Of a DNA stretch of 64,000 nt, positions 22,892 through 31,605 are shown piece after piece. Each line of letters begins with the position of its first letter. The stretch's first letter is position 1. A program made the translations under genes and the position numbers. Where the stretch lies: positions 1,674,001 through 1,738,000 of the forward strand of contig OZ316891.1 in the NCBI GenBank assembly GCA_973895155.1. The letters run 5' to 3'. The notes below the pieces were generated by a model that was not told the origin of the DNA, made no database searches, and saw only the letters and a program-made list of their open reading frames with translations. This DNA is from Marsupella aquatica. Lineage: Eukaryota; Marchantiophyta.

Positions 22892-23222
22892 GTGAAATAT
22901 CACATGTCGAGTCAAACTCCAAACATGCGCACACGGTTCTCTTTTGTTTTCTGGTTGTTAACATTCCTATCCGACGTATGTGATATCTATAATTTAATGA
23001 GCATTTGCCGACATTGTGAAAACATATGAGACAATTAGTGATAATCATGTAAAATATCACATGTCAAGCTTTAGCTCCAAACATGCGTACATGAATGTCA
23101 ACATTGTCAAAATTTGTTTCACAATACCCACAAGTACCACTAAATGTTAAGGGATAAGAAAAAAGTTATTATGCGGATTACCACATGCCGAGTAAAACCT
23201 CCAAGCACGCGCGCACAAAAGT
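22892..23222 (-). repeat. Three subterminal repeats, right side (inverted)
   Basis: Copies at about 22,892-22,937, 23,050-23,096 and 23,174-23,222. Read on the minus strand each has the form TGCGCATGTTTGGAGTTT(GACTC) then GACATGTGATATTT, matching the three left copies in inverted orientation. The sequence between them also matches the left arm in places ('GGATAGGAATGTTAACAAC' against 'GGAATAGGAATGTAACAAC'). Confidence 0.85.
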
Positions 23223-23400
23223 CTTTTCTATCTCTTTACATAGAGTGCTCTACTTTTAGTGAAGTGTGTCTAATGAGAAAAACTCAAAGTTTTATACAAT
23301 TTAGAATGGAAAAACATTCTATATTTAGCGGGGTTGAAATACTAGATAGGCGAGAAATCGTCACAACCCCAAATTAGCAGATATGGCTTATCTCAATTGA
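23223..23400 (-). promoter_or_regulatory. Right-arm promoter for the transposase
   Basis: On the minus strand: GTATAAAAC near 23,290, followed by 'TTTTTCTCATTAGACACAC'. This mirrors the left-arm promoter at 15,215 and points toward the transposase start at 22,760. Confidence 0.6.
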
Positions 23401-23419
23401 GTTTATCCATAACTCTAAA

Positions 23420-24260
23420 ACCCGGGCTTATCTTCCCTTAACCCAGGCCGGGCCTCCCTCCTCCCTCCTCTCACCCCTCCCTTCACCCGGGCCGGGCCTC
23501 CCTCCTCCCCCCCACCCGGGCCTCCCTCCACCCTGGCCGGGCCTCCTTCCCCCCCCACCCGGGCCTGCTCCCCCCGGGCCTCCCTCCACCCGGGCCGGCC
23601 CTCCTCCCTTCCCCCACCCGGGCCTCGTCCTCCTCCCCACCCGGCCTCCTCCCCCCCCCTCCCCGGGCCCCCCTCCACCCGGGCCAGGCCTCCTCCCTCC
23701 CCCCACCCGGGCCTCCTCCTCCTCCACCCGGGCCTCGTCCTCCTCCTCCCCACCCGGGCCTCCTCCCCACCCGGGCCTCCTTCCCCCCGGGCCGGCCCTC
23801 CTCCCTCCCCCCACCCGGGCCTCGTCCTCCTCCCGACCCGGTCTCCTCCCCCCCCCACCCGGGCCCCCTCACCCCTCCACCCGGGCCGGGCCTCCTCCCT
23901 TCCCCCACCCGGGCCTCCTCACCCCCCCCCACCCGGGCCGGGCCTCCTCCCTTCCCCCACCCGGGCCTCCTCACCCCCCCACCCGGGCCCCCCTCCACCC
24001 GGGCTGGGCCTCCTCCCTCCCCCCACCCGGGCCTCCTCCCCCCCCCACCCGGGCCCCCCTCCACCCGGGCCGGGCCTCCTCCCTCCCCCCACCCGGGCCT
24101 CCTCCCCCCCCCACCCGGGCCGGGCCTCCTCCCTCCCCCCACCCGGGCCTCCTCCCCCCCCCACCCGGGCCGGGCCTCCTCCCTCCCCCCACCCAGGCCT
24201 TCCTCCACCCGGGCCGGGCCGGGATTTAAAGCCGGGGCGTAAAGCCGGGGCCGGGTGACG
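23420..24260. repeat. CACCCGGGCC-rich satellite in the right arm
   Basis: About twenty-five imperfect tandem units of CACCCGGGCCGGGCCTCC plus a C/T-rich spacer. Long Gly/Arg/Pro-rich ORFs across it are artefacts of composition. It mirrors the left-arm satellite in position and CCGG richness but uses a different unit sequence. Confidence 0.88.
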
Positions 24261-24444
24261 AGAGGTAGGGGGGGCCGGGCCGGGTCCGGGAAGAGGCCGG
24301 GAGGAGTTCAGGCCGGGCCGGGAGAAGTTCGAGTCGAGCCGGGGAATAAAGACAAATATGCGTCAAATGAGAGCATTTCAGGCCGGCAAATGCCGAGTTT
24401 ACGTGCCGGGCAACTCGGCAAGTTGCCCGTCACATCAAACCGGG

Positions 24445-24452
24445 ATTTAAAA
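24445..24452. repeat. Target-site duplication, right copy (ATTTAAAA)
   Basis: Identical to 14,622-14,629 and directly following the CAAACCGGG terminus. Confidence 0.9.
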
Positions 24453-25295
24453 AGATCTGTGTCCTTATATTGCGCTCACTTTATCGATATTGACGAAGAC
24501 AGTATATCTTTCCCACGCCCAGTGCCAAGTTATTAGTAAAGTTACCGTCTGGGTCCCGTGTCCTCCTCTTCTGACGATTCGCGGTTGTCCAAGCATTGAC
24601 TTGCTACAACTCATGGGAGACCTAGAATGTAATGAGACAAAAATGGAGGGTGCTCCTGGTTCCTTTAATTTCTGAGACACATCTCTGCGGTCAAATGATC
24701 CTTATCAACGCAGCGGCCTTTCAAGACTGTTTGGGCACAACATGTGCGATCTGGCACCTCTATAAGGGCTTCTGAATCCTCAGGCTTTGGTAATTTAAAT
24801 TTCCGGACTGTTTGCTATAACAGGCTGGTAGTGTACTACTGTACTGATGAGGAAAGGACAAAATACAATGCAATAAAAGGAAAGAAAAGAAAAAGAAGTC
24901 CTGACATGACGAACTACCATGGGGCAAGCCTCTGCTAGAGATCTATGATGGACCTTTCAGGTTTGAGCACCCTTTAGCATTACCAAAATCCATTAACTGA
25001 AGTGCATAGTGAAAACAAATGGTGATGATCTTGAGGAAATAGCCTATCCCCAAACATCGGAGCTGCCATCCACGGAGCCATCAACTTAAAGACGGAGTCT
25101 CCCAAGGTCAATAGTATGGGGAGAAAGCTATTTTATGAGATGTGTTACATATTTCTCCTCTCTTCCCATTGTGATGTTACTATGCCCCTGATGCCCTGAC
25201 ACAAATGGTTAGCTACCAAACATCAGTCTACATACACGTGTCATCTCATACCTTTGTAACATCATTACATAGTCTTGATAGCAGATGACAAGGCC
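24453..25295. other. No recognisable gene
   Basis: Mixed-composition sequence between two hAT-related elements. Nothing beyond short unsupported ORFs. Confidence 0.4.
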
Positions 25296-25642
25296 AATTT
25301 AGCCCCACTTAAGCTGACGGGAAAGTTGTCGGCTTGCCGGGCACGTAAAACCGTCAAATGACGACCCCAAAATGGCCAATTTGACATATATTCCTTGCTA
25401 TTCTCCCAAACTCCCCCGGCCTCCCGAACCCCTCCCAGACCCCTCCCGAACCCCTCCCCAGCCTCCCAAACCCCTCCCAAACCCCTCCCCAGCCTCCCAG
25501 ATCCTCCCGAACGCCTCCCCAGCCTCCTGGGTCCCTCCTCACACCCGGACCGACCCCGATTCTGGGAGACCGGGTTTCAGGTTTTTGGTTTGATGCCCCA
25601 AAAAGCCCAGTTTGACAGGCAAGGTCAAACCGGGAATTTAGC
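25296..25642. mobile_element. Small non-autonomous hAT relative (element 25304-25634)
   Basis: A 331-bp element starting CCCACTTAAGCTGACGG; the reverse complement of the right end is CCCGGTTTGACCTTGCC. Perfect 8-bp duplications AATTTAGC are at 25,296-25,303 and 25,635-25,642. The middle is a CCTCCCGAACCCCTCCC-type tandem repeat. Its terminal pattern CCC(A/G)(G/C)TTT resembles the 9.8-kb element 860 bp to the left, so it is probably mobilised by the same transposase family. Confidence 0.85.
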
Positions 25643-25920
25643 ACCACATCCTAACTCACCTGGATCAAAGGCCCAACAATGACCTGGATAGTAACACCAT
25701 GAACCCTAAACCCTAAAGTCAATGACGATGCGTGGATAGTTATGGCCTCACAACAATTTGAATATACCTATACTGTCACTTATCAGTCAGGTTCACAAGT
25801 CAACTAATATCAATTGCCATGTCATCTCAAAGAGACAGCCCATATATTATGACAATATTTTTGGAAATTTTTAAAATCTGAAATTGATGAAAAATAAATT
25901 GCAAACTTTTGGGGTCATAT
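25643..25920. other. No recognisable gene
   Basis: Contains a short CCCTAAACCCTAAA string (25,700-25,715), too short to be called a telomeric repeat array. Nothing else is seen. Confidence 0.4.
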
Positions 25921-25924
25921 ACTA

Positions 25925-26230
25925 AGTCCATACAGCACGGACTCTCATCTCAGTGTGACAGGCAAATTTAAGCCTTCCCCGCCCGCCCTTTCTTAAAGAA
26001 AGAATCTGGGCTTTGTTTGCATTAGATGCCTCTTTGAAGGGCCTCTTTGAAGGTACTTTGTAGCTAAGGGTGAAGGCGTGCATGCTGAGGTCAACCTGAA
26101 GATAAACAGGGTCAAGGGACAATAAATCCTTAAAGGAAGGTAATACAGCTCGTATGAAGACTGCACCTCCCACATCTGAACTTGTACAAACCCAAACAAC
26201 CCACAAATATGAAGAGAGAACTATTGTCAA
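25925..26230 (-). pseudogene. LINE fragment
   Basis: The minus-strand translation includes AVLPSFKDLLSLDPVYLQVD, HAFTLSYKVPS and NKAQILSLRKGG. This matches the segment ALPSFQEFLSLDPVRLQVDL, QHAFTLSNI and ARILSSGGKG of the LINE at 32,368-32,613. It is a short dead piece of the same LINE lineage. Confidence 0.65.
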
Positions 26231-28350
26231 AATCCAATAAATGATAGTAGAAACCCGGAATTTAAAAGTGAAACAAACGCTTTTTCAATCATTCATAGGT
26301 GCATGCAAGTCCTCCGCAGGTGGGCTATGTCTTGGCATCTCAAAAGCATCCAAAACATGACACAGAAGTGTTAGCTAGCTTAGATAGCAAAGCAGCAACT
26401 GCTATAAACGATGAGCAAAAAGTATCAGTACCTACATTAGTGAACCTAATAACCAATTAAAGTCTTTTTGCTGGATATAAGAACCTGAATGGAAGCTCTA
26501 CATGTGAGGGTAACTGTGAAGGACTCCACTCGCACTGCTCTTCACCGGTTAAACTTGTAACCCAAGCATTGCAAATTGTGCTTAAAAAGTGACAATTATA
26601 TCAAGTGGACAGTCAATGATGTGGGTGTCATATATTTGAAAAGGATGTGAACATTGGAATGTACATGGATCATTCTTTTCTCTTTTAATTTAGATATTTA
26701 TTTATATTTTATCTTTCCAAAATGGCTAGTCTCAATTGTAATTGTGCACCGTGCACAACCATTTGAAATGAATCTTGACTGCTGACTCCAATCCCCTATC
26801 CGATCCCATCCCATCGTATAACAGGGTCACGAAAAATTCTCTGCATGTTGTGGATGGGACCCTTTTCAAAAGATTTATATAGTTTTAAACGAGGATCCAG
26901 GTTTGACAACCGACATGGTGGAGATTTCCAATCATAGCCACTCTTCTGTTTCTCTCACGCTGTGCGCTTCGTTTACTTTTATTCCAAAAACTTGTGTCTG
27001 TATCTGGGAAAACGAATTGGGCTGTGCTAAGACTTGGAGTGAGATTGACTCTTGAATCAAAATCATGATGGCACTCTTAGGCCCAACGTGCATGTGCAAG
27101 GTCCTTCAAAATGGGGCCCTCAACTGGAGTAGTTTGAGTATGTATATTACCAACACTTTTCCGGCAGCACCCCTCATGCCCCAGGTTTGGCAGTGGAGAT
27201 ATTGGGGTCCCAAGGGCAACAACCGGAAACTTTCTGGCCCTTGCAGGTCCCGACCTTTAACATTCAAATAAAACAAACTCAGAACTGTTTATTTGTAGAT
27301 AGTTCAAGCACAATAGTGGCACGAGCTGCCATGCAAGCTGCCCAACATTGCACTTGATAAGAACAGAGATCTCGGTTTTGCCTAAGATCTCATTGCGGCT
27401 AAGAGCTGCATTTCTGAGGACCCACACATGCAAGGTGGACTTTAACCTGAGCGGGTGTAAGATTTTGTATGTAGCACCAATGAGGCTCCAGCTTGTGGCT
27501 GCAATTGTCTGAGATTTCTATAGTAGATCTAAGGATTATGGATTATGGATTCGCGGTCAAGGATTGACAGGAAGCAAATTGTCACTAGGCTGCAAATTGA
27601 AAAGATGCAAATTGTCTTTCTTGCACCTTGGTTGAGCATTACATGTCTGTACTGCATCAATTTAACTTGTCATATAAACACCAGCGTTCTCTGCCTCAGT
27701 CTCTGAAGCCTGCAGTGTCAAGGTACTAGAGCTATGATCCAAAATAAAGCTGCCAACCATTTGCCTCTAGCTTAGCCCACATCTAAGATAATAACTAATG
27801 AATGTTATTACAAGAACTTTGTTGCAGCTCATACACAAAAATAATCAATTGACTTTCTATTCCTACTTCTGATGATACTTATAGAGCCTTATTGGATGCA
27901 ACAGAGGTTTCTGCACTGCTTGGATTCTCTAGTGGGGTTTCCCTTCATGGTGTTTCCAATTTGTTTTCCTTTCCCTAGTACAAATACAAACATCATGATA
28001 AAATATCTAGGGAGGAGCCCTTTTCACTGAGTTGTGAATGTGTAAAGTTATAGCGTCATCATCGCTACTCTCCGGGTTCCAGAAAGGGTTGAAGAGTGAA
28101 TAAATATGGACTATCGAGAGTTGCTAGTCCAGCTGCACGATTTGGGGCAAGTCTTCTTCATTGCGTAATGGAGGACTTGGAGGGTATCTCAGACACGTAG
28201 GGTTCACTCATCGCTCTACCACGACCATTATAGATCCTAGGCCCCCCTAACTAATCAATGTAAGATGGCACTGTTATCGAAACTGTTCCACGGCTGTCCA
28301 TCTATCGGTAGCTTAACCTGCCAGAATGGCAAAGAAATTTGTGCAAATAG

Positions 28351-28414
28351 GACCGGCAAGAGAGATATCTCACAAATGGACAGACCGGCAAGAGAGATAT
28401 CTCACAAATGGACA
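28351..28414 (+). repeat. Perfect 32-bp tandem duplication
   Basis: Two adjacent copies of a 32-bp unit beginning GACCGGCAAGAGAGATATCT. Confidence 0.9.
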
Positions 28415-28737
28415 GCCAGTTAAGGTATCTTTCTGAACTGAAGGTCAACTGATGGACAGCCAATTAGAGGTGCTGCATCCAAGGTACAACTTATCCTACA
28501 ATGATGAGGGCACTCAAAGGTGCATCAAAAGTGAGACACAAATGATTTCGGTTGTCTACTTCTTTTCAGAGAAATAATGATATGATCATCCACCAGTACA
28601 CAGGTTTGATTACGTGGTGGTTCTATGAGAGGTTGGCCGCAGTTGTGATGTTTTGCCCACCAAACAAACTGGAGAACGACTTCTTGTTGCAAAAATAGAT
28701 TCTGGACTATATAAATAGAACTTTTGAAATGAACTTC

Positions 28738-28831
28738 ATATGAATGCAAATCCCTTGAATGAAGGAAAATTCAAATGAATGCAACCCTTGAATGAAGGAA
28801 ACTACAAATGAATGCAAATCCCTTGAATGAA
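28738..28831 (+). repeat. ~32-bp tandem repeat, three copies
   Basis: Unit of the form ATGAATGCAAATCCCTTGAA plus TGAAGGAAA, repeated three times with small deletions. Confidence 0.8.
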
Positions 28832-29325
28832 GGACCAAAGTTTGCAAATGTTTTCCCCTTTGGAGGTAGTCTATAATTCTTGACAAAATAAACATTCCAC
28901 ATCAGCATACACTTTTCTCTACAATTAGCCATGTAGGATAGGTAAACACCATACATGATGAATGGGCCCCAGTTTTAATAAGGCCACACATGATGAAGAC
29001 AATGCCCCCACATATGGTAAAGCCACCCGCAAAGCCATCCTTCAGTCATCCCTCTGAATGACATGCAGTAAGGGACAATTGTTTTGCATTGTTATGCTTG
29101 CGGGTCCTAATGACAAAGTCAACAATCACAGAGAGCTGGTGGAGAGGTTCAAAGGACCAGTGCTCTTGTGACTCATTTGCACTTTATTTGTTTTTTGCAA
29201 TTACTTCAGCTTAAGGCAACATTCCAGATGGCAAACTATGGCTTTCCATCCTCTTCTTTACCTCACAATTTGGCACATAATGATCTTAAACCTCCAAAAA
29301 TGATCACTTAGAATTTTAGAACAAT

Positions 29326-29939
29326 GGTTAAATCTGGGTTTGTACTTGTTGGACAAATAGGGCCATTTGGGGTGACAAATGAATATGTCGCCCTGGTCGA
29401 TCCCGGCCGAGTGACAGATCAGGCCGGGAGAAGGGTCGGGGGTTTGGCCGGGTCGGGCCAGGGGATCGGCTAGGGGGGGTGGCGGGTGTCGGGCCGCGCG
29501 GTCGGGGGGAAGAGCCAGGCCGGGCCGGGCTGGGAAATAGCCGGGCCAGGAAGGTTTAGGAGGAGTTCGGGACCGGGCCGGGAGGGTTCAGGAAAGTCTG
29601 GGCCGGGGGGGAGGGTCGGGGGTGTCGGGCTGGTCGGGGGGAGAGCCGGGCCGGGAAAGAGCCGGGCCGGGAAGGGAAGGGAAGGGAGGCCAGACCGGGA
29701 CAACACAGCCGGGACGGGAATAGGCAGCCGGGCCGGGAAGGTTTAGGAGGAGTCCGGACCGGGCTGGGAGGGTTCGGGAAAGTCTGTGACCGGGCCGGGG
29801 ATGGGTCAGGAAGTTTTGGTCCTGACCGAGGAATATAAGGGAATATTGGACAAATAGGCCATTTTTGCGCAGACAAATTGTCATTTGTAGTGTCGGAAAA
29901 GTAGGCATCTTGTCCGACAGTGAAAACTCGGGGTTAAAT
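29326..29939. mobile_element. Non-autonomous hAT relative with CCGG-rich core (element 29334-29931)
   Basis: A 598-bp element. The left end CTGGGTTTGTACTTGTTGGA pairs with the right end, whose reverse complement is CCGAGTTTTCACTGTCGGAC. Perfect 8-bp duplications GGTTAAAT lie at 29,326-29,333 and 29,932-29,939. The interior is a CCGGGCCGGGAAGG-type array. A direct repeat TTGGACAAATAGG(G)CCATTT occurs just inside both ends. It shares layout with the 9.8-kb element (terminus, then CCGG array) but has no genes. Confidence 0.87.
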
Positions 29940-30129
29940 TGTTCACAGCAATAAGCTTGTCCATTCTCCTCTTGGCCAGAACTGACACAACATGCAGTAG
30001 CAGCCGATGACACCTGAATGCTCTATCTATAACCTCAAGTCATCAAGCATATGGAGGACCGTATGAACTGCGCATCATTGTTTGCTGCGCTGCAATAGGA
30101 GTACCGCCAAACAGAGCTTTAAATAGACT

Positions 30130-30660
30130 GCACATGTTCTTGAAGTTGATGAGCTTCAAGGTGAAAGAGGGTTTAGGACCACATCAATGACTTTGACAAC
30201 CTTGTAGTTGACTTGTAGACTTTCTAGGAGGAATTGAATGATGAAAGGAAGAACCATTACCTTCTTAGGTAGATTTTTCCCATCTTTGTACTAGTTAGTC
30301 TTACCCACATGCTATTTCATCGTGATAGGACGACCATCATATAGTGAGGTGGTGAGTGCTTTGTGGATTGGTGATTGCCTTGTTGATTGGTGATGTGTAA
30401 AAAATTGACTCAGTCCTCACAACCATCAACATCGCCTGGCGCTGTCTCAATGTGCATTGTGATGGATCCCAATGACAAACAAAATGGACAAAAGTAAATC
30501 AATTCAGGACCAAATTCCATTACAGGGGAAAGTCAATAAGGAGGTCAATGGTTTCTTGGATATGTCACAAGCCTGCTCACATTGAGAAGGATTGTCCAGG
30601 AGATAAGGAAACTAACCACAAAATCAGCTTCTTCACCAAATGTGGCATCCGCTGAAGCAA
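30130..30660 (+). pseudogene. Degenerate copia-like gag remnant
   Basis: Fragments in shifting frames resemble a Ty1/copia Gag: LMSFKVKEGLGPH near 30,150 and a damaged zinc knuckle (WICHKPAHIEKDCPGDKE) near 30,560, where the first Cys of the CCHC box is lost. No pol domains follow. Weak, composition-independent but short evidence. Confidence 0.4.
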
Positions 30661-31605
30661 AATCTAATTTACTCATGATGCAAAGAGTGGGCCTCGTGCA
30701 CTTTATATATGGGAGGAGATGAGTGAATTCTCAACTGTGCTCATTCTTATCATATTTTATTTAGTATTTGTGAATTTTTCCGCTGCATTAGGTTTGAGGG
30801 AGTCCCATATCATGCGCAAAGTGTGTGGGTAACAAACACCTTAAAACAAGAAGAAATAAGTCTCATTTACCCCTAAATTAAAATTAATATTAGAACCTCT
30901 ATAATTCATATAAAAAAATTGGATTAAACATCCCTCATGTTCAATTTTTTGACAAAACTTTTGAAGTAATTTCACGCAATCAAATTAACAAACTTCTAAC
31001 TTGTTTGCGCACGATGGGTCAGAAGAAAATAAGTGAGAACCTTGAAGCATCAACTAGTTCAATTTTGATGGGGTTGATTATCATTGTTAGATTGTGAGAA
31101 TTGGATCTAGGATGAAGATTTAAATGTTTGATGATGCTGTGCATAGAGTGCCGGTGCAAGCATATTCATAACAGTGTGAATTTTATTTCTCTTGAAATTT
31201 TGGGTGAAACTCGTGTGCTCGCGTCGTGTCATGAGAAACAATGATTTTTAAAAGGAGCAGACAAAAGATGCATGCGTCATAGGCATTACTATGTGTAAAG
31301 AATAATGTTTCTAAATATCAGGAAACACAACAAGGAAAAAGATTTACCAGGCCAAAATATGATGAGAAAATGGTTTACATGGAGTATCATAACTAAATGT
31401 GAGCTAATAAAAAACATATACATACTATTTACAGAAAAGGGCCAAACAGAGTACAAAAGAAAAAACAAGAGAGGTCCCAAGTGGACATAACCAAACTCAA
31501 AAGAAGGGAGCAAATGGATTCAACCCCTAAAAACCAAGAAAGAGGAACTAAAACTATTGCAAATGGACCAAGGTCCTCATCATTCCTAGCAAATGTGGCA
31601 AAAAG
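30661..31605. other. No recognisable gene
   Basis: AT-rich, with short ORFs and a TATATATGGGAGG string near 30,705. Nothing supported. Confidence 0.4.

Larger units (their letters stand above)
14630..24444. mobile_element. 9.8-kb hAT transposon with kinase and RING-like cargo
   Basis: The element begins CCCAGTTTGGACTTGCCCGG. The reverse complement of its right end begins CCCGGTTTGATG. Perfect 8-bp duplications ATTTAAAA abut both ends (14,622-14,629 and 24,445-24,452), the hAT hallmark. Inside are a kinase gene and a coiled-coil/RING-like gene on the plus strand, and a BED-DUF659-hAT transposase on the minus strand, transcribed toward each other. The outer ~600-900 bp of each arm are CCGG-rich satellites. 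Next come inverted, related promoter regions and three subterminal repeats per side. The transposase and RING-like frames carry stops, while the kinase frame is open. Related small elements with the same terminal pattern lie at 25,304 and 29,334. Boundaries are secure; functional autonomy today is doubtful. Confidence 0.93.
26231..29325. other. No recognisable gene; minor tandem repeats
   Basis: About 3 kb with only short ORFs. Two small tandem repeats (28,351-28,414 and about 28,738-28,831) are listed separately. A duplicated GGATTATGGATTATGGAT string occurs near 27,535. Confidence 0.4.

Noticed and set aside
23415-24208. Long Gly/Arg/Pro-rich ORFs (up to 241 codons), with similar ones at 14,874-15,074 and 29,470-30,013
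   Set aside because: They follow the CCGGG-type tandem repeats, exist in several frames at once and have no domain; they are composition artefacts.
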